Positions 10,292 to 21,603 of a stretch of 64,000 nt of DNA are shown one piece after another. A model generated the notes under the pieces. That model saw nothing but the letters and a program-made list of their open reading frames with translations, was not told where the DNA came from and ran no database searches. The position numbers were made by a program, and so were the translations under genes. The first letter of the stretch is position 1. Every line of letters starts with the position of its first letter. Origin of the DNA: Incurvaria masculella (Eukaryota > Arthropoda > Insecta > Lepidoptera > Incurvariidae); contig OX335641.1 of NCBI GenBank assembly GCA_946894095.1, positions 9,008,501 to 9,072,500 of the forward strand. The letters run 5' to 3'.

Positions 10292-13200
10292 ATCATTAAC
10301 TAGAAATGCCAATGGTTTATTTGGTTTAAACTTTGGTGACAAATAGTGTACGAGGGATAGTATTAGATTTATTTTAATTTCGTGTTGTGGAGACACCACA
10401 CCTCGTTCACAAATTATGGACAACTGCATCTCGCTGCACCGAAGAAAGTGAAATACGACAAAAACAAAACGACTATCGTTAAATAGTTTTAGAACAAAAT
10501 ATCGCTGCGCGCGCGCAGCACGATCGCATTACAGCTGCGCAATTACATTACTGGCTTCATTACAAATTGTTCACATTTCGCGTCGCATATCTCATAATGA
10601 GCCTGCATGATGACTTTCATATGGTCATATAAACCAGTTCATTGCGAATTATGTTTGGCGCTACAGGATATTAATAAATATTACCAAGTCAATTGACCAA
10701 TATGTAGGGAGTAACTGCATAAAGAAATATATTTTTTGGTTAATTTTTTTTAACATTTTCACTTAAGGCCATCTATAGAAATATTGTTTTATCCAGTTTG
10801 TTTTTTACGGGTATAACTACGAGTATAACTACTGAGATGAATAATTAAATTTGGCTTTGAGATTGATCCCATTCCAAAGAATTTCAGAACCCCTCGCGGT
10901 CGCTTAAGATAAATTCAAAGAATTTCTGCACTAAAACACTCAACGCGACGCCATATGCCACACAATACGGTCAATTCGCCTCGAGGACTTGAACACAAAA
11001 TATTAGCTAAAAGTGGAACTAATTCGGCGCCCGAAACCTTTTTTCTCCCAAATCGAAAACTGTCAATCAATGCGCGGTGCATAATATTTAGGATAACACA
11101 AAGTGGGCCGAAATTCGAATTTTAACATCGATATTCTGTTTCTTTTGGTAACAATTTGACGAGTCAAATTGCTTTGTATTCCTCGCCCGATGCTGTAATT
11201 GCGACCGGAGGATAGAAGCGGCGAGATATAAAAAGTGCCTACTTATTTTTAGATGTTTTTTGCTTGGTTTTGTTAAATTGGACTTATCCCCTAATCTCAT
11301 ATTGACACTGTAATGAGAGTCTAAATACCTGCATCCAGTATACATTTGATATAGCTTCGAGTTTTTGGTCTAAGTGGCAGAAACCTTAAAATTCAAGGGC
11401 ATTAATATAAATTTACCGTTTGCATCTTCAATCAAATATTCAGTATGAATACTTGCGTTATCTATTAATAATTGGGAAATTATTATTTATGTAGGTATAA
11501 CCGCGGTAACTCATGCATTATTGCGTAGTTTGGGCATTTATTTGTTGGGTATTTTAATAATTCTGTTGCTGACTAGAAATGTTCTGTAATTAAGTAAATT
11601 AATGTATAGTATGGCATTTAACATACGTTGAAACTATGTAGTGGCTTTCTGAGCTGTAGACCTTGCGAGTTCGTTTTTTTTTAACATTTGATATTTTTTT
11701 AATAAAAAAAAAACCAAAATGTATAATATCTATTTATCGCACCTGCTCACACAACTTCACGATTCTCTGTTGAGAAATGTGACCTACAGAGAAGAACAGC
11801 CGTGCATACGAGACGCTCGCTCGAGCTTTGCCCTTCGCTTGGTCCAGTATTTATGATATTAAAACTACTGTTCACAATATGTATAGTCACAGAAAAGAAT
11901 CATTTCTTCTCTGGCAGACGTGGGTTTGTATCTAATAGTTTTCCCTAAAAATACGCATAGATCTAATTTGTATGCCGGGTCGACCGGAGTCTTCTTGCTG
12001 TAATTATAGTATGTATTTCCAAGCTATCAAATGTGATTATTACCGGCTGTTAACGTGTCGCAACATATTCTAATTTATTAACAGTATTATATAAAATTTT
12101 AAACAAATAAATATTTACCACTTACACCAAAACATCTTTGTACGACTTCGGTGTTCGGCCCAACTTTCAAAATTTGGCGTTCGGTCCCGTTCGCCTCGGA
12201 TTTGTTTCTTCGGAACGTATTAGAAATAATAAGTAAATTGTCAGTAGGGAGCTATTAGTGCTGCACGCAACGTTTGACCGTTCTAGAAAAGCTTGGCCCA
12301 TTTGAAGCCAAGCGCGCTGGGCTGGCTAGCCGCTGCCCTGGCGTGGATAATAATCCGTTACGTTAGGTGGCCAAGCGATTAAGTTCCGGCGGCGCTTATT
12401 AAAAGTGCTGCCGTAGGAATTCTGTGCGGGATTATAATAATTTAATCCTAAATATTTAAAAATGAGATAGGTAGTCTAGACATTTAAGGAAACGTCCTTC
12501 TTTTAAATTTGCATTATAAACGTAGAAAATTAGTTTATATTTTATAATATGCATAGTGTCGCATGTTATTTATTTGTAACACTAATACTGTGATAAAAAA
12601 AATATAAATTTAAACCAACTGAAATGTTCAGGAGTTGCATTAAATGTGCTCAACGACAGGTAATTCGCGTTTGTTTATGTAAAAATATTTCAATTAGAGG
12701 TTAATTATAAGTCGATTCAATACTTCGGGTAATATGTAAAGTGAGAGGTTCTTTTTATTTTGAAAAAGTTTCAAAGGATTTGGATACTATACCTAAGTAT
12801 TTTAAAGTATTTAAACTTTTTTTTTTTTAAAGTAATTACAAAACGGAATTTATCAATTTGATCTATTTACAAAACACGATAAGCACATTGTTAAAACCAC
12901 TTCATTTGTTTCCGATGTATCGAATATTAATACATTTATTTCAAATTTTAGAGTCTATTACTTAATTAATTTATTATCCATAGCTCAATCGTACACACAA
13001 TGTTGCGAGAAAACCTAGAAGTTGGGGGCGGAACTCTGGCGATTGAAATCAAATTCCTGGGTCTCTGGAAACTAGTTTTATTACCTTAATAAAAAAACGA
13101 AAAATAAGAAATTCAAGAAAACTACTGATGAAGAAAAATTACATCTTATTTTCCAAGGTTTCGAGAGTGACAGATCGAAATGAGCTCTACATACCCATCC

Positions 13201-13925
13201 CCATTTCAAAATATTGTCTCAGGAATTTTTCAAACACATTTTCCAGAAGTTTTTGTAAATTGTAAGTACGATAAAATAAGATGTATCATTATTTATGTAA
13301 CTAAATTTCTAGGCCTCGTTCACGCATACCTTTATATTATAATTATGTGCTTTAAATGATGATTTTTGTTTAACATGTAAATAGTAAGAATCGAAGGTAG
13401 AAAGCTCAAGACTCCGAAAGTAGACTATGCATGCCGACCAATAGATGGGGATTATTGTACCTGAATACGGTTAAATTTTGTTAGATCATAAATATTTGTA
13501 TTAAAATAGTTCAACTCAGGGCTATATATTTAAGTCGGTTGATAAAAAATACAAACCAAAACGTCCACGCTCACAAGCGTATTCTTTTGAGGTAAAAGTT
13601 TTTGAAAAGCGCCGCAGAACGCGTTTGGCGCTTTAGTCGATAGCGTAAGCTCACATAAGCTCTCGGCAAAGCTTATCAGGAAGTTCTGGCGGGTACTAAT
13701 AGATGGCTCCGCGTGGCCAATTCGCTTTTAATTTATTCTATAAAACCTATAAACATATTTTAATAAGATTGGCCGATAAATCAGTTAATACCTCTAAGAA
13801 TAGTCCGTAAGCTAGAAAACAATTACGACTCCAAGTGCTGATTATCATGTACAGGTATCAATTGCAAGATTGTAAGATAGGATTTTAGTCTTTGACTAAT
13901 TCAATCTGCCAACGTACCAAGTACT
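10292..13925. other. AT-rich noncoding DNA with one short GC palindrome
   Basis: Contains a perfect 16-bp palindrome GCTGCGCGCGCGCAGC at 10504-10519 and a moderately GC-rich patch near 12290-12415. No exon, RNA gene or known repeat was recognised. Confidence 0.45.
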
Positions 13926-13929
13926 CGAT

Positions 13930-14188
13930 ATTAGACTCCGGTTGGCTAAGCTCAAATGGCAATGGAGTGGTCACGTCAGCCGAAGAGACAACGACCGTTG
14001 AAATAACCGTGTCCTACACTGACGGCCGTGGATAGAACACTGCATCTGGGAAGACCACCTGCCAGGTGGGACGACGACATCAAGTGCGTCAGCGGAAAGC
14101 AGGGGTTCCGTACCCCTGTGGGCCGGGAGGACTGGATGAAAATTGGAGAGGCTATGTCCAGCAGTGGACGCAAACACGCTGACTGAGT
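13930..14188 (+). pseudogene. 3' end of an RTE-like LINE ORF (broken)
   Basis: One frame reads RLAKLKWQWSGHVSRRDNDR up to a stop. After a frameshift another reads GRPPARWDDDIKCVSGKQG and then DWMKIGEAM. These are the conserved C-terminal phrases of RTE-clade reverse transcriptases (KWQWAGH, GRPP-RW-DDI, W--LE-AY-QQW). At least one in-frame stop and one frameshift make it a relic of under 100 codons. The downstream phrase GTCCAGCAGTGGACGCAAACACGCTGACTGA is the family's 3' end and recurs inverted at 59853-59925. Confidence 0.8.
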
Positions 14189-14391
14189 GAGATATTTTTT
14201 TATGAAAACCACCCAAATATTACAGACCAAATTTGAAGTCATTTGAAAAAGTATTTTTCAAAGGATGAGAATACTATATACGTATGTATTTGGAACGTTA
14301 ATTTCTGATAGGGATGGACTGAGTCCGAAGGACGGACGGAAGCGGCAACCGTTTTTATGGGGGCGGCGGCGGCTAGTGAGTTCGCTCACTA

Positions 14392-14747
14392 CAGAGCCGG
14401 TAGTCTCAGTTGTCACCTAAATTGGCGTTACGGCAAACCGATCGACTGACGTTTTCAAATGTATGGAGAAATTGAACAGCGCGCGCAGCGGGCGTTAAGC
14501 GAACTAACATTTGCGAGTCCGAGCTTGATTTGACAGCTTACTCAACGTTGCCGTAAATACGTCGACGTTGCGGTTTACGTCCACTCCGCGTTTTCATACA
14601 AATCGGAAGTCAGCGTTTGACTTTGACAGCTTGAAGAAGTAAAACCACAGAATATCTATTAAAAACTTGTATGGAGTTTGGAGAAAACGCCAGTCGATCG
14701 GTTTGCCGTAACGCCAATTTAGGTGAGAACTCAGACTGCCCACTCTG
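14392..14747. mobile_element. MITE, family A, copy 2
   Basis: Nearly identical to copy 1 at 9240-9596 over its full length, with the same inverted termini around TCACCTAAATTGGCG. The left flank ends in TA; the right flank TA is mutated or shifted. High similarity between the two copies points to relatively recent spread. Confidence 0.85.
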
Positions 14748-14900
14748 ATGTTCTCGAGTTCCAACGACACGTAAGAACACGAGCACTATACAGGACGCTA
14801 TTTAGTGCAACGAACCTTCGATGTTGCGGGTCCCGAATTCGTAAGGGTGTCTACTTATTAAAGCGAACACTAGAAGTTCAAACTCATATAGGTTCTTTGA
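14748..14900 (+). repeat. Low-copy dispersed repeat, copy 1
   Basis: GTAAGAACACGAGCACTATACAGGACGC and CAACGAACCTTCGATGTTGCGGGTCCCGAA recur in diverged form at about 17285-17345 and 17895-17940. I cannot assign the family. No coding content. Confidence 0.35.
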
Positions 14901-14904
14901 TATA

Positions 14905-15395
14905 GGTAAGTTAGCATGTTTTTTTATATAGTAGATATGCAGTGCTACGCTGCCGCCATACCAATGTGTTTCGATCGCCACTCCAGTCCTTCCTTGCTCG
15001 ATATATATACAATGTGCTGGTCCCAACAATCCTGCAAAATTATAACTAAACTTGTTTGAAACGAATATTAGTATTTTTTTATTGTGTATAATAAAAAAAA
15101 AGTGCACAGGATTTGAATATCTGGGTCACACTAAAGTAAAACCTGCTTACTCACTTTTTCTAGGTGAGTGTGTTCCACAAGTTGATTTATCAGATGGTTC
15201 CGTTACGTTTCCAGTTACGTAAAGCTTATCAAACTACGTGAAAACTTAGGCAATAAAACCTCCAAAGTGTACTTTAATAAAATATTATTTCACATCCAAC
15301 CGCTCCCAAGTAAATATAAAAAGGGAATGCCGAAATTTCATATATTTTGTGCGTGTTTTTCAGTAATAGAGAGGATGATTTACGGCTCTGCATCG
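14905..15395. other. Noncoding DNA, nothing recognised
   Basis: No gene, RNA or repeat identified. Confidence 0.4.
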
Positions 15396-15429
15396 GCTAG
15401 GGTTGGGGAACAAGCTGAAATTCCAGCTG

Positions 15430-15540
15430 TAAATCAACTGGTTTTATTCGACCCCCTCCGCCCCGCCCTGCGCTGGCTCCGCGCCGCGCCGCCTGTCGCG
15501 CCGCCCGCCGCGCCGCCCGCCGCCCGTCGCGGAATGTTTT
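15430..15540. other. GC-rich, CpG-dense patch
   Basis: About 110 bp of CCGCCC/GCGCCG-rich sequence in otherwise AT-rich DNA. Frames are open on both strands because stops are rare in such composition. It may be a regulatory or promoter patch or an untranslated exon; nothing in the sequence decides which. Confidence 0.4.
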
Positions 15541-15761
15541 GTTTCGGCTTTGCGTATGGTTGTTAAGTTTTTTCCGGTAAGCCATTATAATGAGCGCTGC
15601 TTGGGTACCGGTACCAATCATTAGTTAGGCGCTGGGACGCTTGACCGATTGTACGGTACTTGGGAACCAGATTTTGACTCATCATTAGCATTAATTGTTA
15701 TTTTCAATCATATCACAATACTTTTATGTAGCTAGACACCAGCGTTCAATATAAAATATTT

Positions 15762-15905
15762 GTATCGTTTATTTATCATCCATAGACAGTACACTGCACT
15801 CGGATTTGTCATATTGTAACATTGGCTAGTTCAGCAAAACAAAACACAGCAAAGAAGAACTGGCAAGAAACTTTGCTGTTTTTTAGTCTAAATTTACAAA
15901 AGGGT
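15762..15905 (-). repeat. Dispersed repeat family Z, copy 1
   Basis: TTATTTATCATCCATAGACAGTACAC, CACTCGGATTT and TGGCAAGAAAC...GCTG align with 30340-30475 in the same order and spacing. Probably the 3' end of a LINE read in reverse; it encodes nothing here. Confidence 0.55.
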
Positions 15906-16330
15906 TTGTCAATTTTTTAACAAAAACATAGGTAATTAACATGAATTTACGAAAATTAACAATTCATGGCGTATGCAACAGTTCATGACAAATATAATTT
16001 TATTTGCAAACACAATCCCCACCAACTAACATGTTGCCAATCGGAGCAGGCCAGTCCCCACAAACGGCATCCGTTCACGAGCCATCACCTTATGCAAGGA
16101 CCTTAAAGCGATGCACTGCTCCGTAGCAACAAAACACTGTGAAATATTGTTTGGTTTGAATACTACTAGTTTTGTCATTAACTACTACATTTTTTTAATA
16201 CACCTTTATACACCTGACATGTGTTAAGTCGACGACGGCTTTTACACCAGAGTAATGTAATACTATAACTTGTATTAATTTATATAATTGCATTAGTAAC
16301 TCTATTAATTGTCAGTAACTTAAACTGAGG

Positions 16331-16563
16331 GTTCCTGTTTCTATTGTTCTTTGTTCTTTGCCTTAATCTGTTCTACCAAGGAATTGTTTGGCAGTAGCAT
16401 TTAGATCTAAGTATGTATTCATAATTGTGGACGGAAAAATATGTTATGTAAACCCGTAAAGTTTCTTTGCGGGTTCTTCTTTACTGGGTTGATCGAATCC
16501 GCGGATCTGTGTGACGTAACTTAGTGTAGTTTGACTACCAAAAAGTTTAAATAAATAAAATGA
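16331..16563. repeat. Dispersed repeat family Y, copy 1
   Basis: GTTCTTTG-CTTAA-CTGTT, AGATCTAAGTATGTATT, GGGTTGAT-GAATCCGCGGATCT and TTTGACTACCAAAAA recur in order at 36353-36546. About 230 bp; family unknown. Confidence 0.6.
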
Positions 16564-17035
16564 AACTACAGTGAGCTGATCTTGATCGTTTAAATGCTAC
16601 CACCTACAGAAAATTAAGAGTATCATGGTTTGATTAAATTATCAATAAAGTAAGAATAAGATTCCCGTATGAGACAATACCGAGTAACATGGAATGATTA
16701 TATGGGTACCAATTAGAGAAAGTTATCCAAAAATAATCATGTATGAAACAGCCTGCCCGTGTGTCTGGGAGAGTGGTATTTAATAAGATCAATATATAAT
16801 AAAAAAAATCTCGTCAATATCGGTCACAGATGCTAACAGATAGGTCTTTACAACGGTGGTGACAATTTGGAAAACAAAATGGTAGTAATTCTGTATCAAT
16901 TAATGTTACGGATGTACATGATGACTCTACATATTCATTCTAAAAAAAAAAATCCATATGAACCAAATCATTCAACCGTTTTGAAATTATGATATTAGCC
17001 AAAAACTCATGAGATTCAGGTTCCATGCTTAAGTA

Positions 17036-17250
17036 TATGCACGGCTACATTGAACGAATTTGTATTGCCTCTTCGACCATCATTCATCCAATGCGATGGT
17101 ACAAACTATGGCGGGAAATGGACCTACAGTTCTTCGTGGAATTCGAACAACGAAAGACAAATTCCTTAGTCGCCTCCTACGACATGGAGGGGAAGAAAGA
17201 CTGTGGGACCACTCTCTGTGTGTCTTTACACATAATACACTCACGAATGG
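17036..17250 (-). mobile_element. tRNA-derived SINE, diverged fragment
   Basis: CACGGCTACATTGAAC, CTCTTCGACCATC and ATCCAATGCGATGGTAC match the reverse strand of the full SINE at 35001-35400. The match fades after about 17150. Confidence 0.5.
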
Positions 17251-17994
17251 TAGCCCCGGTAGTCAGTTCGCTTACGAAACTTATGTTCTAGATTTCAAAC
17301 GTTAGAACACATAAGTAACTGCACAAGACGCCATTTATAGACTAGGAGGTCGCGACAAAAATGGTAACGACAACGTAAATAGCTGAAACGGATATCACGG
17401 GATAAAAGCCAACCCTCTGAAGCTAAATGTGTCAGTCTGTCTGTTCCAAGTGGTTGCTTTACGTAGATAATGCGCCTGAAAAACTAGTTATGGTGACAAA
17501 AAAATTATATGATAAGGTAAATGGATGCAAATACCGAGGCATGAAAGTATCAGTACATACTTGCTTAGCAATACAAAAACCGAACAAATATTTGATTGCA
17601 TTTCGTAGTTATAGGCGATTTAGGATACAGATATAACTTAAGGTATATTTAAGTATTTAATTAAAAAACCGACTGGTTATTGTTGCATAATTAAAAGGCA
17701 TCAATGTTTCCAGACAATCAGTACATTCATCAGCAGGTACATACCAGCATCGATTTTATATAGCCAATCTAGATAACGCAACCACTTGGCACGGGCAGAC
17801 CGACATATTTAGCATCAGAGGGTTGGTTTTTAACACGTGAACCCAGATTCAGCCATTTACCTGTCAAAAATGTCGTGACCTTCCGGAATATTAATGCAAC
17901 GAACATTCGATGTTTTTCGTCCCGAACTCATAAGCGAACTGAATTTCCCGCGCTACCATCAGTGGATTATCACTAAAACGTAGCTCCATCACTG

Positions 17995-18242
17995 TACGGA
18001 TGAGTTTCGATGGCCTTCCCACCTCGTGCCTTTCATGCGAGTGGTTATGGGTTCAAATGGTGGTAGGGTTAATCCTACCTGGGTTGGTAACACCGCATTG
18101 TATAAAACTATGGTTGAAGCGGCAATGAAAAATTGTCCGCGTTTTCCATCCAGTTCAGTGTAGCCGTGCTCATAAATTGAAGGCCCTGGCACGGCACCCA
18201 GCTCCTCGGGAATGTGTTATATTGTAATAATATAGTTTCCAC
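17995..18242 (+). mobile_element. tRNA-derived SINE, 5'-damaged copy
   Basis: Contains the SINE body phrases CCTGGGTTGGTA, GGTTGAAGCGGCAATGAAAA, TTCCATCCAGTTCA and GGCACGGCACCCAG in the order seen at 35001-35400. A decayed head with GGGTTCAAATGG (B-box-like) precedes the body. No poly-A tail survives. Confidence 0.65.
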
Positions 18243-18244
18243 AT

Positions 18245-18945
18245 ACTTTCGGCATTTTAATCGAGTGTATGGTTGGGATATATACGATATTTCTGAGAAA
18301 AACTTGGTACCCGAAAACCGAAACGTATTAGGTTATGATGTGAAGCTTAGATTTTCATCTAAGATGTTAAGTAAACTTCCGGGTGAGGTATTTTGTACAG
18401 TTTTGAAAAACCTTAAAATTAATTTAGAAAATATGTTTTTAAATACCGTCATCATCAAATCAAATCCATCAAAATAATGAATGAAGGAAAAGGCCGTGAT
18501 GCTGGAGGCGTCAATAAGCCACCCTTATTCATCAAAATATATAAGATATAAAATAATATAAGAGTTATTACACATTATGTTTTCGTAAAAAGAGAGGTCA
18601 CCAATTCAATATGTATCAGAAACACCTGTGAAATAATTTGTATTTTTATTTTTAGTTATTGAATTTGCATTAAGTCATTACTATTATTATATAGAAAACA
18701 ATCAAAGATATTAATTTTCGCCTCTGTTAGCGGGATTTTGTGTTACGGTTTTTAACCGTGGAAAGATTGTAGTGAAAAGATTTTATCAAATTTTGAATGT
18801 AAAGTAATACCTAATCTTTATAAACAAGACAAGCATGAGTAAATATTTTAAAAAGCGAAGGTGTCAAAATAAAACAGCAGATAAAAAAAAAATATCTACT
18901 CAAATTCAAAAGTAGATAGAAGTAGCTAGGCAAACGTCATTATAG
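18245..18945. other. AT-rich noncoding DNA
   Basis: An 87-codon frame at 18214-18477 starts inside the SINE and has no recognisable domain, so I do not call it a gene. Confidence 0.4.
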
Positions 18946-18949
18946 TTTG

Positions 18950-19085
18950 AAGGTCATGGTGCGCTGGAGCGCGCGCGGCTATCGGAAGGCGCCAAGGAAC
19001 TGAAAAACTTGCCCTTACAGCGGCGGCCATGTTGTAACGTCACTCGCCGCGGCGCCGCGCAGGGCCGCACTCGGGCGAAAGGTAT
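18950..19085 (+). promoter_or_regulatory. GC-rich patch with possible small exon
   Basis: GC-rich island with CGCGCGCGG and CGCCGCGGCGCCGCG. TTACAG at 19013-19018 and AAAG|GTATCA near 19080 could bound a 62-nt exon. GCGGCCATGTTG resembles a YY1/Pho site (GCCAT core), and AACGTCAC is a CRE half-like site. It could be an upstream 5' exon or promoter of ss, or unrelated. There is no direct support. Confidence 0.3.
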
Positions 19086-19199
19086 CACACTTAAGTATAT
19101 TATTTTGATATTAATAGTAGCTTATGACTATTTTAAAAAATCAATATATGTGAATTATTTTACGTTTACAGATAAACAGTGTTCAGTTTACTTATTTAG

Positions 19200-19244
19200 C
19201 TCGATGTTTCGTCCACCACGCTGTGGACATCATCAGGATTCGAG
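19200..19244 (-). ncRNA. Hammerhead-ribozyme-like core in the Penelope 3' region
   Basis: The - strand reads CTGATGA, then GTCCAC, AGCGTG, GTGGAC, then GAAAC (19206-19236). This is the conserved hammerhead core: CUGANGA, a 6-bp stem II and GAAA. CTCGA just before and TCGAG just after are complementary and could form the outer stem. In that reading AUC precedes GAG as a possible cleavage site, with a nearly absent stem III. Hammerhead motifs are known in the terminal repeats of Penelope-like elements, and this lies just downstream of such an ORF on the same strand. Activity is not shown. Confidence 0.65.
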
Positions 19245-19330
19245 ACGCGACCTGGAGGACTTCTGACGCTTCGTACAGTCAGATGTCAACTGCAGGTCGT
19301 CGGCTGCGCAGATTGTAGTTGTGGGTAGGT

Positions 19331-20000
19331 TCAGCCGTAGATGAGGGTAGTGGCGAAGAATTTCCGTTCGGCAATGAAGTAATCCGTGCAAACTATGCTA
19401 ACGGTGTCACTTTGCATCAGTGTTGGCAGCTGAACTCTTGTGTTGCCATATTTCGCCAGTAACGAAGACCAAGACGCTGGCAGCTTCATACTATCGTCTC
19501 TGTTAAAGTTGGGATGCCTTGAAATTTCTATTGATTCTCGAACCAAGCGTGGCATGTATATTTTTTTTTTTTTGTATTTTAAATTTGTATTAGCTTGGTC
19601 GAAGCGAATCCAATGGTTATTTCCATTATTCAAGGCATGCTCACAGATCGCCGACTTGTGAAACTCATTGTTTTTAAGTGCCTTGATGTGTTCTCCTATT
19701 CTGGTTTGAACGTTCGGTTTTTTCTGGCCAATGTAACTTTTTGCACAGCTACATGATACTTTGTAGACTCCTGGGGCCTGTAGTGGGATTCTGTCTTTCA
19801 CTGATCTAAGCATGGAAGATATTTTTGTGAGATGTTTGAAAAGAGTTTTAATTCCAATTTTGCTGAAGGACCTTCCTATGCGATCAGTTATATCTCGCAC
19901 GTATGGGAGGTATGCGCACTGTCTTGAACCTCAGCCCTCTGTGTACCTTCCTTTGCTACCCTGCTGACAAAAATCCTTGGCGCGAGTCTTGAAGTGGTAT
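19331..20000 (-). pseudogene. Penelope-like retroelement, C-terminal GIY-YIG endonuclease fragment
   Basis: The frame from 19900 to 19331 (about 189 residues) contains GVYKVSCSCAKSYIGQ, the GIY-YIG nuclease signature. It is followed by RIGEH, SAICEHALNNGN-HWIRFDQA and LVRESIEI, as in Penelope-like elements. Just upstream the frame reads RQCAYLPYVRDITDRIGR, the usual RT-to-endonuclease linker; TRAKDFCQQ near 19980 also fits, beyond a stop. Penelope elements use RT plus this nuclease for transposition. The reverse transcriptase is missing, so this is a 5'-truncated, inactive copy. The first Met is not a real start. Confidence 0.85.
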
Positions 20001-20112
20001 AAATCCCATCTACAGTTACATGTGGAATCTGAAGCACGAGCAAATGATCAAAAGTTTTCAAGATACCAGAAAATTTGGATTGCGTTTGGAATGATTTGGC
20101 AAAATTGACAAT

Positions 20113-20625
20113 GACGTTTTTTTTTTGTTTTTATGTAACTTGCATGGCCACACAGCTACCGTTCTGATATAAAACCCAATACACAACATTCCGGAAGGAA
20201 TTAGGTGCCATGACAGGACATTTCTGGATGGAAAACACGGACACTTTTTCGTTTCCGCTTCGATGGTACCAACCTGTGCAGGCTTAAACTCTAACACTTA
20301 GGCTGACATAAATTGTCGTCACCGAAACTAATGCTAACGCAAAGTAGTACTTTGTGACATCACTTTGACACGTTTTGTATGGACGAAATCTCAAAGTAAT
20401 GCCAATTTACGTCACAAAGTACTACGTTTCGTTAGTCTTAATTTCTGTTACGACTATTTATCTCAGCCCTAGTGAAAAAGCGTACCTACAGGTTTAAATG
20501 GATTCCGAACCATGGAGCAGCTTGCATTGGTGGCGAAATGATCTTGTCCAACTCAAAAAGAGAAAGAAATTGGTGCATGAACGAGGCGAAGATTGAACCC
20601 GGACCTCTTGTATGGTTGATCCAAA
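20113..20625 (-). mobile_element. tRNA-derived SINE split by a MITE
   Basis: The 3' body occupies 20113-20300 (tail TTTTTTTTTG on the + strand, then GGAATTAGGTGCCATGACAGG and GCTTCGATGGTACCAACC). The middle and tRNA-like head resume at 20470-20625 (GTACCTACAGGTTTAAATGG, GAACCATGGAGC, AGATTGAACCCGG as the inverted B box). Between them lies a 169-bp MITE flanked by TA. Joining the halves would restore the order seen in the full copy at 33653-34028, so the MITE inserted after the SINE. Confidence 0.8.
20301..20469. mobile_element. CRE-bearing palindromic MITE, family C, copy 1 (nested)
   Basis: Inverted termini begin GGCTGACATAAATTGTCG and end CGACTATTTATCTCAGCC. The subterminal CTTTGTGACATCAC and TTACGTCACAAAGTACTAC are also inverted copies. 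TA flanks both sides, and the element interrupts a SINE. No coding capacity; 169 bp. Confidence 0.85.
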
Positions 20626-21177
20626 ACAAGAGGTTGATCCAATTTCTACTAAACAAAGGAGCACCTCACCCCGGGAAAAGTGATATAGGGAGTGAAGATA
20701 ATTCCTTTGGAGGTGCCTGGGCCCTTCTAGGTGGACGTGGGCCGAGATATGGGGGTATGAATTTTGGAGAGGGGGTGAAATGGATCGAAAATTGACTCTA
20801 AGGGTAGTATTTTTAGTTTTCTTATATCTATCTAGGTGATCGGTAGGCCGAGCTAAATTAAAAATATATTTAAACTTACGTTGATCGGCAAATCTAGAAA
20901 AATTCTAGTAGCTGGGCTACGCATGTGCGACTCTTAGGCGATGGTTTGCCCGTAGCAACTCGATCTCACCACCACAAGGAAAAGCTGTGGGGTCACATAT
21001 TTTAAATATTTCATTTCATTTCATCATTGTCTGTTTGAAAAAAAGGTGTCTAGGATTAAATTTTCCGTCTATACCCCCTATACCAACCGCGCGAAATTAA
21101 CAAAATGACGGTTTTAACACTAGTTAGTTTTACTCTGGGATATTGCTAGTTCCAGTAACAGAAACTAAGGCTGAGAT

Positions 21178-21332
21178 AAATAGTCGTAACATAAACTAAG
21201 ATTAATGAAAAGTAGTACTTTGTGAAGTCACTTGGTCACATTTTGTATAGACGAAATCTCATATTAATGCAAAGTGATTTAACAAAGTACTACTTTCAGT
21301 CTTAGTTTCTGTTACGACTATTTGTCTCAGAC
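21178..21332. mobile_element. Family C MITE, copy 2
   Basis: AGGCTGAGATAAATAGTCG at the left and CGACTATTTGTCTCAG at the right form the inverted ends. The interior holds AGTAGTACTTTGTGAAGTCAC and its partner. Shares an ACTA junction with copy 3. Confidence 0.85.
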
Positions 21333-21334
21333 TA

Positions 21335-21570
21335 AGGCTGAGATAAATAGTCATAACAGAAACTAAGATTAAATGAAAGTAGTACTTTGTGTCGTCACTT
21401 GTGGTACTTTGTGACGTCACTTTTGGTACTTTGTGACGTCACTTGTGGTACTTTGTGACGTCACATTGACACATTTTGTATAGACGAAATTTCAAAGTAA
21501 TTCAAATTGACGTCACAAAGTACTACTTTTCGTTAGTCTTAGTTTCTGTTAAGACTATTTATCTCAGCCT
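21335..21570. mobile_element. Family C MITE, copy 3, with internal tandem expansion
   Basis: Same termini as copy 2 (AGGCTGAGATAAATAGTC and GACTATTTATCTCAGCCT). It is longer because a 22-bp segment, GGTACTTTGTGACGTCACTT, is repeated about four times (21383-21464). That segment includes TGACGTCA. Confidence 0.85.
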
Positions 21571-21603
21571 TAGTCTAACGAAAATTAGTACTTTGTGACG
21601 TCA
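21383..21603. promoter_or_regulatory. Array of TGACGTCA (CRE/ATF-type) sites
   Basis: Perfect TGACGTCA octamers lie at 21412, 21434, 21456, 21508 and 21596, with near matches at 21390 (TGTCGTCA) and 21622 (TACGTCA). The first three and the 21390 variant are spaced exactly 22 bp. TGACGTCA is the palindromic site for CREB/ATF bZIP proteins. The array sits in MITE sequence about 0.1-0.5 kb before the GC-rich candidate ss promoter. Regulatory function is inference. Confidence 0.55.

Noticed and set aside
14723..15107. Open frames next to the family A MITE
   Set aside because: They cross a repeat boundary and have no recognisable motif.
18462..18477. SNPSK at the end of a frame, as in the bHLH of Spineless
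   Set aside because: It lies upstream of the ss start, is only a few residues long and is followed at once by a stop without KRHRERLN; coincidence.
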